Below the pieces are notes generated by a model. That model did no database searches. It saw nothing but the letters and a program-made list of their open reading frames with translations, and was not told the DNA's origin. Made by a program: the position numbers and the translations under genes. Positions 27,681 through 35,923 of a stretch of DNA of 64,000 bases are shown here, piece by piece (position 1 is the first letter of the stretch; every line of letters starts with the position of its first letter). Location: assembly GCA_002529455.1 (NCBI GenBank), contig NYMS01000020.1:180983-244982 (forward strand), written 5' to 3'. This stretch comes from Glycomyces fuscus. Lineage in GTDB: Bacteria; Actinomycetota; Actinomycetes; Streptosporangiales; Streptosporangiaceae.

Positions 27681-28802
27681 TCACACCTTCGAGGGCTCCG
27701 GGGGCTCCAGGGAGCGCCCGGCCTCCAGCGCGCGGCCGATCAGCTCGTCCCTGGCCTCCCTGACGGCGCGCGCGTTCAGGGCCTCGCCGTGGAGCTGGTC
27801 GGCGTTGCCGCCGTCGGAGCCCACCTGGGCGAGGAGGAGGTCGAGCTCGTGCCGGCGCTCCTCGGCCCGCTGGACCTGCTCCCACTCCGCGTGCGCGGAC
27901 AGGGCCTCCTCGACGGTGGCGCCGTAGTCCCGGATCGCCTCCACCCGCGCCGCCAGCTCCCGGTACACGGCCTCGTGCTGCTCGTGCTGCTGGTCCAGCA
28001 CGGCGCGCACCCGGTCGGAGACGGCGTCGCGGGAGTCCGCCAGGCACTCCTCCCCGATCCGCCGGTGCCGGTGCAGCAGCGAGGCGATCCGCCACTCCTC
28101 GGCGCGCAGGACCGCCAACGGCTGGGCCGCGTCGAAGGAGTCGCCCAGCAGCAGGTCCGCCTCCTCGACGGTGTCGATCGTCCTCTGCACGCCCAGCAGC
28201 AGGTCGGCGCCGTGCCGACCGAGGTTGGCGGGCACCAGGTAGCGGTCCGCGTGCGCCGCCGCCAGCCGGTCGCCCCGGGGCCACCACCACCCCGCCCACA
28301 GGGCGGCGGACGCGTACACCGCGCCCGGCACGAACCAGCACAGGGTGAAGGCCCACTCCGGCCCGGTCAGGGCGAGGAACCAGCTCGCCAGGGTCGCGGG
28401 CACGAAGGACAGCGAGAACGCCTGCCAGGACCGGCGCCGCGCGGTGCCGCCCAGCCACCGCGGCAGCAGGGACCGCGGACGCACGCGGGTGACGGCGAGC
28501 CCGGCGGCGCCCACGACCGAGGCCTGGGCCAGGAGCCCGAGGAAGTACAGGGGGAGCGACCACACCAGGAGGGGGCCGCTGACCAGGGCCCACAGGACGC
28601 TCAGCGCGGCCACCGCGGTCCCGCCCGCCGCCATGCGCGTCCGGCTCGGGAACCGGGGCTGCTTCTCCCAGGCCTCCTTCGAGCGCAGGGAGGGCAGACA
28701 TCCGCGGAGCCTTTTGGCGAGCCGGGGAGGCAGCGCGGGGTCCAGGACGGGGCGTGTGCCGTCGCCCAGGGTGCTCGCGATCCTCCATCGGCTGTCCGCC
28801 AC
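27681..28802 (-). CDS. Membrane protein with C-terminal coiled-coil region
   Basis: A 373-residue protein of unknown function. About four hydrophobic segments lie between residues 60 and 190, followed by a long charged helical region rich in Glu, Arg and Ala that is predicted to be cytoplasmic and coiled. The GTG at 28802 is chosen because GAGGAG lies eight bases upstream; a much longer frame running through the next gene is an artefact of high GC. It ends with P-P-E-P-S-K-V. No enzyme motif was recognised. It may be a structural or signalling membrane protein specific to related actinomycetes. Confidence 0.65.
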   Translation of the reverse strand: MADSRWRIASTLGDGTRPVLDPALPPRLAKRLRGCLPSLRSKEAWEKQPRFPSRTRMAAGGTAVAALSVLWALVSGPLLVWSLPLYFLGLLAQASVVGAAGLAVTRVRPRSLLPRWLGGTARRRSWQAFSLSFVPATLASWFLALTGPEWAFTLCWFVPGAVYASAALWAGWWWPRGDRLAAAHADRYLVPANLGRHGADLLLGVQRTIDTVEEADLLLGDSFDAAQPLAVLRAEEWRIASLLHRHRRIGEECLADSRDAVSDRVRAVLDQQHEQHEAVYRELAARVEAIRDYGATVEEALSAHAEWEQVQRAEERRHELDLLLAQVGSDGGNADQLHGEALNARAVREARDELIGRALEAGRSLEPPEPSKV

Positions 28803-28954
28803 TGGTTCGGCTCCTCTCGCGTGCGGTTGCGCCGAGCCCCGGCCCTCCCCGTGTCTGACGCGCGTCGGGGACGCGCGGTTGCCCCGGGGGCCCGCACCGC
28901 ACGTTACCGCCCCGGCACGGAATCCGTACCGGGGCGGCGGTCGCGCACCGCGGC

Positions 28955-30211
28955 TCAGCCCGCGACGGCCTCCTCCACGGCGGCCGCCCACAGCGACACC
29001 GCGCTGTCGACCTGCTCGCCGTCGACGATGAGCGGCGGGATCATCCGCACCACGTTCCCCTCGGGGGCGCAGGTGAGCAGAAGGAGCCCGTGCCTGGCCG
29101 CGGCCTGCTGGGCGCGCAGCGCGGTGGCGCCGTCCGGCGTCCCGTCGGCGGCGGTGAACTCGTTGCCGACCATCAGCCCCCGGCCGCGCACGTCGCCGAT
29201 GACCGGGTTGGCCTCCGCCACCTTCTCCAGGCCCAGGCGCAGCCGCTCGCCCATGCGCGCGGCGTTCTCCACCAGGCCCTCCTCCTGGATCACGTCCAGG
29301 GTGGCCAGGGCGGCGGCGCAGGAGACGGCGTTGCCGCCGTAGGTCCCGCCCTGGGAGCCCGGCCAGGCCTTCTCCATGACCGAGGCGGGGGCGGCGATCG
29401 CCGACAGCGGGAAGCCGCTGGCCAGCCCCTTGGCGGTGACGACCACGTCCGGCCGGATGCCCGAGGGCTCGTGGCCCCAGAACGTGCCCGTGCGCCCGAA
29501 GCCGGTCTGCACCTCGTCCGCCACCAGCAGGAACCCGTGCCGGTCCGCGCGCTCGCGCAGCCCCTGGAGGAAGGCGTCGGGCACCGGCACGTAGCCGCCC
29601 TCGCCCAGCACCGGCTCGATGAACACGGCGGCCGTGTCCCGGGGCGAGGTCACCGTGGAGAACAGGTAGTCCAGCTCGCGCAGCGCGTACGCGACCGCGT
29701 CGGCCTCGGACACGCCCAGCCGGTAGGCGTAGGGGAACGGCGAGACCACCACGCCGGGCATGAGCGGGCCGATGCCCGCGCGGATCTTGACCCCGGACGT
29801 GGTCAGCGACGCGGCGCCCATGGTGCGTCCGTGGAAGGACCCCTGGAACACGATGACGTTCTGCCGGCCGGTCGCCTGCCGGGCCAGCCGCAGGGCGGCC
29901 TCCACGGCCTCGCTGCCCGAGTTCACGTAGAACAGCCGGTCGAGACCGGCGGGCAGCACCTCCCCCAGCCGCTCGGTGAGCCGCAGCAGCGGCCGGTGCA
30001 TCACGGTGGTGTACTGGCCGTGGACCAGGGTGCCCACCTGCTCCTGCGCGGCGGCCACGACGCGGGGGTGGCAGTGCCCGGTGCTGGTGACGCCGATGCC
30101 GGCGGTGAAGTCGAGATAGCGGCGGTCGTCCTCGTCGTAGATGTAGGCGCCCTCGCCTCGGGAGGCGACGACCGGTGTCGCCTGCTTGAGGATGGGGGAG
30201 AGCTCCGCCAT
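28955..30211 (-). CDS. gabT: Class III aminotransferase (GabT-like)
   Basis: A 418-residue PLP enzyme of the 4-aminobutyrate/ornithine aminotransferase family. Seen are N-S-G-S-E-A-V-E-A-A-L (phosphate site), G-S-F-H-G-R-T, the cofactor Asp in V-A-D-E-V-Q-T-G-F-G-R-T-G and the Schiff-base Lys in T-A-K-G-L-A-S-G-F. The start at 30211 gives a standard length. It is divergent from an aldehyde dehydrogenase gene, the classical GABA shunt pair that turns 4-aminobutyrate (or a similar omega-amine) into succinate. The shared control region carries a GntR-type operator. Confidence 0.85.
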   Translation of the reverse strand: MAELSPILKQATPVVASRGEGAYIYDEDDRRYLDFTAGIGVTSTGHCHPRVVAAAQEQVGTLVHGQYTTVMHRPLLRLTERLGEVLPAGLDRLFYVNSGSEAVEAALRLARQATGRQNVIVFQGSFHGRTMGAASLTTSGVKIRAGIGPLMPGVVVSPFPYAYRLGVSEADAVAYALRELDYLFSTVTSPRDTAAVFIEPVLGEGGYVPVPDAFLQGLRERADRHGFLLVADEVQTGFGRTGTFWGHEPSGIRPDVVVTAKGLASGFPLSAIAAPASVMEKAWPGSQGGTYGGNAVSCAAALATLDVIQEEGLVENAARMGERLRLGLEKVAEANPVIGDVRGRGLMVGNEFTAADGTPDGATALRAQQAAARHGLLLLTCAPEGNVVRMIPPLIVDGEQVDSAVSLWAAAVEEAVAG

Positions 30212-30245
30212 GCGATGCCTCGATTCCGTGTCGCGTGTTCCGTAG

Positions 30246-30259
30246 GATTGTTGACAATC
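30246..30259. promoter_or_regulatory. GntR-type operator, copy 1
   Basis: GATTGTTGACAATC, with perfect six-base arms around TG, lies between the divergent gabT and gabD genes. It fits the TNGT-Nx-ACNA consensus of FadR-subfamily GntR repressors and is identical to two sites near 35.7 and 35.8 kb. Confidence 0.75.
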
Positions 30260-30357
30260 GACGCTGCTATGGAAACATCCGTGCGGCGACGGTGTCCAGT
30301 GGACGCACGTTGGGCAGTTCTGACCACAGGCCGATTCTCGACCGGGGAGTAGCGAAC

Positions 30358-31821
30358 ATGTCGGATCAGGAAGCACGGGTCGTCGCGCAGGTGGACAAGA
30401 GGCTGTTCATCGGCGGGACGTGGCGCGACGCCGCCTCCGGGGGCTCCTTCGAGGTGGAGGACCCCTCCACCCGCGAGGTGCTCTGCGAGGTCGCGGACGC
30501 GGGCAAGGAGGACGCGCTCGACGCCCTGGACGCGGCCCACCGGGCGCAGGCCGACTGGATGCGGACGGCGCCCCGGGACCGCGGGGAGATCCTGCGCCGG
30601 GGCTATGAGCTGCTCATGGAGCGCCAGGAGGACCTGGCGGTGCTGATGACCCTGGAGATGGGCAAGCCCCTCGCCGAGGCCCGGGGCGAGATCGCCTACG
30701 CCGCCGAGTTCCTGCGCTGGTTCTCCGAGGAGGCCGTGCGCATCGAGGGGAGGTTCTCCACCTCGCCCGACGGCAGGTCCCGCTTCCTCGTCATGCGCCA
30801 GGCGGTCGGCCCCTGCATGCTCATCACGCCCTGGAACTTCCCCATGGCGATGGGCACCCGCAAGATCGGCCCCGCCATCGCCGCGGGCTGCACCATGGTC
30901 CTCAAGCCCGCCCACCAGACGCCCCTGTCCGCCCTCGCCCTCGCGGGCATCCTCTCCGAGGCCGGGCTCCCCGAGGGCGTCCTCAGCGTCATCCCCACCA
31001 CGGACCCGGGCGCGGTCACCGAACCCCTGCTCAGCGACGGGCGCATCCGCAAGGTCTCCTTCACCGGCTCCACCGCCGTGGGCCGCAAGCTCCTCGAACA
31101 GAGCGCCGGACAGGTCCTGCGCACCTCCATGGAGCTGGGCGGCAACGCGCCCTTCCTGGTCTTCGACGACGCCGACATGGACGCCGCCGTGGACGGCGCG
31201 ATGCTCGCCAAGATGCGCAACATCGGCGAGGCCTGCACGGCCGCCAACCGCATCTACGCCCAGGCGGGGATCGCCGAGGAGTTCGCCGAGCGCCTCAGCC
31301 GCCGCATGGGCGCGCTGCGCCTGGGCCGGGGCGTGGACGAGGGCGTCGACGTGGGCCCGCTCATCGACGACAAGGCCCGCGACAAGGTGCAGGGCCTGGT
31401 GGACGACGCCGTCGGCAAGGGCGCCCGCGTGCTGGTCGGCGGCGGCCCCGGCGACGGTCCGGGCCACTTCTACCAGCCCACCGTGCTCGCCGACGTGCCC
31501 TTCGAGGCCGAGCTGTCCACCACCGAGATCTTCGGTCCGGTGGCCCCGGTGCTGCCCTTCGAGACCGAGGAGGAGGTGCTGCGGGCCGCCAACGACACCG
31601 AGTACGGCCTGGTCAGCTACGTCTACACCCGCGACCTCAACCGGGCGCTGCGGGTCAGCGAGAACCTGGAGACCGGCATGGTCGGCCTCAACCAGGGCGT
31701 GGTCTCCAACCCGGCCGCGCCCTTCGGCGGGGTCAAGCACTCCGGCCTGGGCCGCGAGGGCGGCCGTGTGGGCATCGAGGAGTTCCTGGAGACCAAGTAC
31801 GTCGGGATCGGCGGGATCTGA
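30358..31821 (+). CDS. gabD: Succinate-semialdehyde dehydrogenase (GabD-like)
   Basis: A 487-residue NAD(P)-dependent aldehyde dehydrogenase. Seen are T-P-W-N-F-P-M-A-M, the cofactor-binding F-T-G-S-T-A-V-G, the general base Glu in M-E-L-G-G-N-A-P and the catalytic Cys in N-I-G-E-A-C-T-A-A-N-R. Length and motifs fit succinate-semialdehyde dehydrogenase, although other semialdehydes are possible. It is divergent from the gabT-like gene with one GntR-type operator between them, so both are probably induced together. Confidence 0.87.
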   Translation: MSDQEARVVAQVDKRLFIGGTWRDAASGGSFEVEDPSTREVLCEVADAGKEDALDALDAAHRAQADWMRTAPRDRGEILRRGYELLMERQEDLAVLMTLEMGKPLAEARGEIAYAAEFLRWFSEEAVRIEGRFSTSPDGRSRFLVMRQAVGPCMLITPWNFPMAMGTRKIGPAIAAGCTMVLKPAHQTPLSALALAGILSEAGLPEGVLSVIPTTDPGAVTEPLLSDGRIRKVSFTGSTAVGRKLLEQSAGQVLRTSMELGGNAPFLVFDDADMDAAVDGAMLAKMRNIGEACTAANRIYAQAGIAEEFAERLSRRMGALRLGRGVDEGVDVGPLIDDKARDKVQGLVDDAVGKGARVLVGGGPGDGPGHFYQPTVLADVPFEAELSTTEIFGPVAPVLPFETEEEVLRAANDTEYGLVSYVYTRDLNRALRVSENLETGMVGLNQGVVSNPAAPFGGVKHSGLGREGGRVGIEEFLETKYVGIGGI

Positions 31822-31885
31822 CCGGAAATCGCGTAATCCGGGGGTTCGGCTGTGGAACGGGCGCGGGACCGCCTACGCTCGCTCC

Positions 31886-32062
31886 ATGGGCACACGGATT
31901 CCCGTCGACGGCGACGCCGCTGCCGCTCTGGCCTCCGTCAGGGCGGCGGGCGGTGAACCGTCGCCGGAGGCGCGGGCGGACCTGGAGCTGGTCGCGCGCG
32001 GTGAGATGAGCTTCGAGGAGGCCAGGGAGCGCATCCTGGCCAGGTACCACCTCCGGGAGTGA
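31886..32062 (+). CDS. Small VbhA-like antitoxin-domain protein
   Basis: A protein of 58 residues whose C-terminal half reads L-V-A-R-G-E-M-S-F-E-E-A-R-E-R-I-L-A-R-Y, resembling the VbhA antitoxin helix that blocks Fic toxins. No Fic gene is adjacent, so if the resemblance is real it is an orphan or acts on a distant partner. The ATG at 31886 has no strong ribosome-binding site. Confidence 0.55.
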   Translation: MGTRIPVDGDAAAALASVRAAGGEPSPEARADLELVARGEMSFEEARERILARYHLRE

Positions 32063-32145
32063 AGGGGCCGCCCGGGCACCGGGTCCGGCGGCGGTCCGCC
32101 GACGCACGCGCGCGGCGGCCCCGTGGCGCCGGGCACGCCCTCCCG

Positions 32146-32628
32146 TCAGCCCTGTGGCCCTTTCCGCGCCTTCCGGGACAGATGCCTCTTGGAACCGGGG
32201 GTGGTCGGGCCCAGCACCGTGCCGGCCGGGAAGGGGGGAGGGCTCGGCAGCCGCCGGACGCGCGGGACCACCCCGACCTGGAGGTCGTCCTCGTAGACGA
32301 CGCGGCCCGGGTCGTCGGACTCGCTCGTGCGGTGGGGGACGCCGTGCGCGCTGAGCAGGGAGCGGAGGGCGTCGAGGCGTTCGGCGAAGTCGGCGCGGAC
32401 GCGTGTGTCCCGCTTGAACCAGGTCACCGCGCCGAGGGTGTTGCCGTCCGAGTACAGGGGCGGGGTGGGGAGGGCTTCGCGGAACCAGTCGTCGATGTCG
32501 AGGTAGAGCGACTCCTGCGCGTCCGACAGCAGACCCGCGCGGCGAAGGTGGTCGACCGCGACGAAGACGCCGACCTCGACGCCGAGGCGCCCGACGTAGT
32601 CCGCGTGGATCCTGAAGTACGCCGTCAT
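32146..32628 (-). CDS. Hypothetical protein, 160 residues
   Basis: A soluble protein of unknown function. It contains W-F-R-E-A-L-P-T-P-P-L-Y near residue 48 and a later V-T-W-F-K-R-D-T segment, a combination that looks like a conserved actinobacterial family but carries no recognised domain. The C-terminus is basic (S-K-R-H-L-S-R-K-A-R-K). It is convergent with the small antitoxin-like gene; a toxin role is only a positional guess. Confidence 0.6.
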   Translation of the reverse strand: MTAYFRIHADYVGRLGVEVGVFVAVDHLRRAGLLSDAQESLYLDIDDWFREALPTPPLYSDGNTLGAVTWFKRDTRVRADFAERLDALRSLLSAHGVPHRTSESDDPGRVVYEDDLQVGVVPRVRRLPSPPPFPAGTVLGPTTPGSKRHLSRKARKGPQG

Positions 32629-32695
32629 CCTCCGCGTCCTCCCATGTCCGTGTGGCGCCGGCCGGGCGTCCTGTCCCGGCCGTGCCCCGGGTGCT

Positions 32696-33385
32696 CTAGG
32701 CGTCGGACTCGGGGGCGGGCTCCCCGTCCCCGACGTTGATGCGCTCGACCGTGTCCACCATGTGCGCCTCGATCAGACGCAGCAGCTCCTCCTCCGCGCC
32801 GTCCACGATCGCGTCCAGGATGCGGCGGTGCTCCTCCAGGAGCTCCTGCGGCTCCGGGTACACGTCCTGCATCACCGTCAGGCACATCCGCGTCTCCACC
32901 AGCAGCGTCTGCGCCATGCGCTCCAGACGGCTGTTGCCCGCGCAGCTGACGAGGGTCTGGTGGAAGGCCTGGTCGGCGTCGCTCATGGCGTTGCGGTCGC
33001 GTCCGGCCGCCGCCGTGGCGAGCCGCTCCACGGCCGGGGTGAGGCGGGCGACCGCCTCGCCCCGGTTGCCGCGCATGATGAGCTCGCACGCGGTCCGCTC
33101 GACGGCGAGCCGGGCCACGTAGACGTCGCGCACGTCCGCCGGGGTGAGCTCGCGCACGAACAGGCCCCTGTGCCGTTCGCTGCGCAGCAGCCCTTCCTGC
33201 ACCAGGCGCTGCATCGCCTCGCGCAGGGGGCCGCGGCTCACCCCGAGCTGGCCGGCCAGCTCGGACTCGCCGAGCTGGTCCCCCGGCGCGAGTGAGCCGT
33301 ACATGATCGCGGACCGCAGCTGGTCGGCGATCAGCTCGGCGGTGGACCGCCGGGGCACGGGTCTGAGCTGGCCTGGGGCGGGCAT
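32696..33385 (-). CDS. GntR-family regulator, FCD (FadR) subfamily
   Basis: A 229-residue transcription factor. The N-terminal winged helix includes L-R-S-A-I-M-Y-G-S-L-A-P-G-D-Q-L and L-G-V-S-R-G-P-L-R-E-A-M-Q-R-L. The C-terminal FCD helical domain carries the metal/ligand residues D-x3-H (D-A-D-Q-A-F-H near residue 145) and later E-E-H-R-R-I-L-D-A-I. It is the last gene of a minus-strand catabolic operon. The palindrome GATTGTTGACAATC upstream of this operon (two copies) and between gabT and gabD is the likely binding site, so it would control its own operon and both divergent units. The inducer is unknown. Confidence 0.85.
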   Translation of the reverse strand: MPAPGQLRPVPRRSTAELIADQLRSAIMYGSLAPGDQLGESELAGQLGVSRGPLREAMQRLVQEGLLRSERHRGLFVRELTPADVRDVYVARLAVERTACELIMRGNRGEAVARLTPAVERLATAAAGRDRNAMSDADQAFHQTLVSCAGNSRLERMAQTLLVETRMCLTVMQDVYPEPQELLEEHRRILDAIVDGAEEELLRLIEAHMVDTVERINVGDGEPAPESDA

Positions 33386-33444
33386 GGGTGCCCTCCTCTC
33401 GGATCGGGGGCGCGACGGGACGCGAAGCGGGCGCGTCGTCGAGG

Positions 33445-34197
33445 TTAACGGGGCGCCAGGACGCTGTTGACCGCGGCCGAACCGGAACGGAACAGCATGC
33501 CCGGACCGGAGCCGCGGCCGGAGGTCCGCCCCGCCAGGCGCAGGCCCTCCCACACGCTCACCTGGTTGGCGGTGAGCACGGTCTTGCCCAGCAGCGCCTC
33601 CAGGGGCTCGATGAGGTGGGCGCTGTGCAGGGCGGTGTCCGGTACCAGGACGGCCTCGGCGCGCGGGTGGTCGTTGGAGGTGACGAAGTCCAGGACGTCG
33701 TCCGGGTCCAGGTCGCCGACCTCGGCCGCGGTGGCGATGCCGTGGCTGGCCATCGACAGCACGGTCACCCCCGCCTCGGCGAGGAACTCCACGAACCGCT
33801 GGGCGACGTCGTCGGGGTAGGTGGCGGCGATCGCCACCCGCGAGACGCGCAGCTGGTTCAGCGCGTGCACGAAGGCGAACGACGTGCTCGACGCCGGCGC
33901 CCCCGCGTACCGGCGCACCCCCTCGACCTGCCTGCGGGCGCCCTCCCAGCCGAACACGAAGCTGCCGCTGGTGCAGGCCCACACCGCGGCCTCCACCTCC
34001 ATCACGGCCAGCTCCTGGGCGCCCTTGGCGAGCACGTCCTCGCCGCCGACGTCGAGCAGGGCGTCCACCCGGTGGGCGTCCTCGCGCATGAGCGTGTGCA
34101 CCACGGGGAGCTCGACGTCCCCGCCGAGCAGGCCCTCGAAGGCCTTGTAGTCGTCCTCGGCGCTGAATCCGGGATAGAGGAATCCGACGCGGGTCAT
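33445..34197 (-). CDS. Maleate isomerase / arylmalonate decarboxylase-like protein, second Cys absent
   Basis: A 250-residue member of the Asp/Glu racemase superfamily. The first catalytic Cys is in V-W-A-C-T-S-G-S-F. The position of the second Cys, normally in a S-C-T-N segment before I-E-P-L-E, reads P-D-T-A here, so a two-Cys isomerase mechanism is not possible as usually described. It may be a decarboxylase-like variant or a non-catalytic partner of the intact paralogue encoded 30 bases upstream. C-terminal T-A-N-Q-V-S-V-W-E-G is conserved. Confidence 0.75.
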   Translation of the reverse strand: MTRVGFLYPGFSAEDDYKAFEGLLGGDVELPVVHTLMREDAHRVDALLDVGGEDVLAKGAQELAVMEVEAAVWACTSGSFVFGWEGARRQVEGVRRYAGAPASSTSFAFVHALNQLRVSRVAIAATYPDDVAQRFVEFLAEAGVTVLSMASHGIATAAEVGDLDPDDVLDFVTSNDHPRAEAVLVPDTALHSAHLIEPLEALLGKTVLTANQVSVWEGLRLAGRTSGRGSGPGMLFRSGSAAVNSVLAPR

Positions 34198-34227
34198 GTG
34201 GCTCTCCTTTGCGTCACGTCCCGCGGG

Positions 34228-35028
34228 TCACGCGGCACTCGGTGCGGCGACGTCGATCAGGCTCTGTCCGTGGGCCACGGCCTGGCGGCCCGCGGCCCTC
34301 ATCACGGCCCACATGGTCACCTGGTTGGCCGCGATCACCGGTTTGCCCAGCTCACGCTCCAGGGGCGCGATGATGTCGTAGGTGAGTACGTTGGTGCAGC
34401 TGATGAACACGGCCTGGGCGTCGGGGCGGTCCACCGAGTGCACCGCCTCGGACACCTCGGCGTAGGTCACCCGCCAGATGTGGCTGAGCAGGCCCAGCCC
34501 CACGCTGGAGGTCACGGCGACGCGGTGCTCGGCGAGGTAGGCCAGGAGCCGGTCGGTCACGCTGTCCACGTAGGGCGTGACCACGGCGATCCGGTCTGCG
34601 CCGAGCGCGTCCAGGGCCTGGACCAGCGCGCCGGACGTGGTGACGGCGGCGGGCGCCCCGGCGTCCGCCATGGCCCGGTGCAGGCGCCGCTCGCCGGCGG
34701 CGCCGTGCACGAAGCTGCCCGAGGCGCACGCGTAGCCGATGGCCAGGGGCTCGGGGGCGAGCAGCGCGCGGACCGCCGGGTCCACGTGCTCCTCCCGGCA
34801 CAGGGCGGCGGCCTGGTCGACCGTCACCGGTACGTGTACGTACGGCAACCGTGTGACGTGCAGTGAGACGTCGTCGGGCGTCCAGCGCCACAGTTCGCGG
34901 TCGAGCGCGAAGTCGTAGGGCGCGATGACGCCGACTCCCGCCTGCCACGGCGTCCGCGTGCTCGCGGCCAGCTCGACGACCTGCTGCTCCGCGCCGGTGC
35001 CGTTCGTGCGCTCTCCGTCGGTCCGCAT
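34228..35028 (-). CDS. Maleate cis-trans isomerase-like protein
   Basis: A 266-residue Asp/Glu racemase-superfamily protein with both expected cysteines, in Y-A-C-A-S-G-S-F near residue 100 and I-S-C-T-N-V-L-T-Y-D near residue 210. This fits maleate isomerase (maleate to fumarate) or the EutA-type ectoine-utilisation relatives. It lies between a DUF3830 gene and its Cys-lacking paralogue in one operon. With an amidase and semialdehyde enzymes nearby, breakdown of an amide or N-heterocycle through a dicarboxylate is plausible but not established. Confidence 0.78.
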   Translation of the reverse strand: MRTDGERTNGTGAEQQVVELAASTRTPWQAGVGVIAPYDFALDRELWRWTPDDVSLHVTRLPYVHVPVTVDQAAALCREEHVDPAVRALLAPEPLAIGYACASGSFVHGAAGERRLHRAMADAGAPAAVTTSGALVQALDALGADRIAVVTPYVDSVTDRLLAYLAEHRVAVTSSVGLGLLSHIWRVTYAEVSEAVHSVDRPDAQAVFISCTNVLTYDIIAPLERELGKPVIAANQVTMWAVMRAAGRQAVAHGQSLIDVAAPSAA

Positions 35029-35138
35029 CGGTCACTCACCTCCCGGATATGTGTTGTCGTTGCCGTCCCCGCGGGGACGCGGTCACTTCGCGCCGGGGGG
35101 CCCGGGGGCCGCCCGTGGACGCGGCGGGTCGGGGCCGG

Positions 35139-35633
35139 TCAGCGCTCCAGGCGCTCGTACACCAGGCGCTCACCGACGCTGCCGGAGCGCCAGACGTCGT
35201 TGCAGGCCTCGGCCATGGCGGGCAGGTTCTCGACGACGGTGGCGAACACGTTGCCGGGGACCCAGCCGACGTCGCCGTTGAGGAGCAGGTTGTTGCGCCC
35301 GTAGAAGAGGGCGAGGTCGATGACGCCGGGCAGGTGGCCGATCCCCTTGTCCTCCTTGAAGGCGCGGTCGAGCATGCCCCCGTCGAAGGAGAAGTAGACG
35401 ACGTCGCCGGGGATCGGGGTGACGGTGGGGTTCTCCTGGCCGGGCTCGTCCTCGGCGAACCGCGGCACCATCGTGTAGACCTCGTTGCGCGCGTACTTGG
35501 CGTGCTGGACCGCGTCGCCCTGGGGCAGGGCGTTCCACACCGCGTCACAGGTGCGGGGCGCGTCCTTGTCCAGGAGTTCGGCGACGCAGGAGACCCCGCG
35601 CCTGGGCAGGGTGATGGTCATGTACCTGGGCAA
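35139..35633 (-). CDS. DUF3830 cyclophilin-like protein
   Basis: A 164-residue protein with R-G-V-S-C-V-A-E-L-L, D-A-P-R-T-C-D-A-V-W-N-A-L-P and G-D-V-V-Y-F-S segments, as in the DUF3830 family of cyclophilin-like barrels that recur beside amidases and racemase-like enzymes. Its role is unknown. A TTG at 35633 with AAGGGA seven bases upstream gives the N-terminus M-P-R-Y-M-T-I-T-L; an internal ATG at 35621 is the alternative. It is the first gene of the operon that ends with the GntR regulator, and the two operators lie directly upstream. Confidence 0.7.
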   Translation of the reverse strand: MPRYMTITLPRRGVSCVAELLDKDAPRTCDAVWNALPQGDAVQHAKYARNEVYTMVPRFAEDEPGQENPTVTPIPGDVVYFSFDGGMLDRAFKEDKGIGHLPGVIDLALFYGRNNLLLNGDVGWVPGNVFATVVENLPAMAEACNDVWRSGSVGERLVYERLER

Positions 35634-35696
35634 TGGGTAGTCCCTTCGACGTCGGGTGACGGGACCTGCGAGAACACCCCCGGCGCCGGGGGTGCT

Positions 35697-35710
35697 GATT
35701 GTTGACAATC
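35697..35710. promoter_or_regulatory. GntR-type operator, copy 2
   Basis: GATTGTTGACAATC, identical to the gabT/gabD site, 64 bases upstream of the DUF3830 gene start. It is positioned to control the minus-strand operon. Confidence 0.75.
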
Positions 35711-35819
35711 CTAGGGTCCACAACCCGGATGCGGCAATAACCCCGGTGCGAGTGGGTATCCCGGGCAGGTCAGAGGTGGCATGAGAGGCACGGGTTTCGG
35801 GGGAAACGGTCGATTTGTG

Positions 35820-35833
35820 GATTGTTGACAATC
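35820..35833. promoter_or_regulatory. GntR-type operator, copy 3
   Basis: GATTGTTGACAATC, 90 bases upstream of the hydroxyacid dehydrogenase start and 123 bases from copy 2. It is positioned to control the plus-strand dehydrogenase-amidase unit. This site also argues against the longer start of that gene at 35822. Confidence 0.75.
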
Positions 35834-35923
35834 CTATGTCGGCTCCCTAGCGTTTCCCGTGTAGGGCGACCCGTCCCCGACGACCTCTCTGAACCACCGC
35901 CGCCAACCGGAGAGTGCACGCCC

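Noticed and set aside
27681..30257. 858-residue minus-strand frame spanning two genes
   Set aside because: It joins the real membrane protein with the wrong frame of the aminotransferase gene; the GTG at 28802 with GAGGAG explains the real start.
35822..35923. Upstream extension of the hydroxyacid dehydrogenase
   Set aside because: It would begin inside the third GntR operator and adds residues outside the family fold; the GTG at 35924 fits better.
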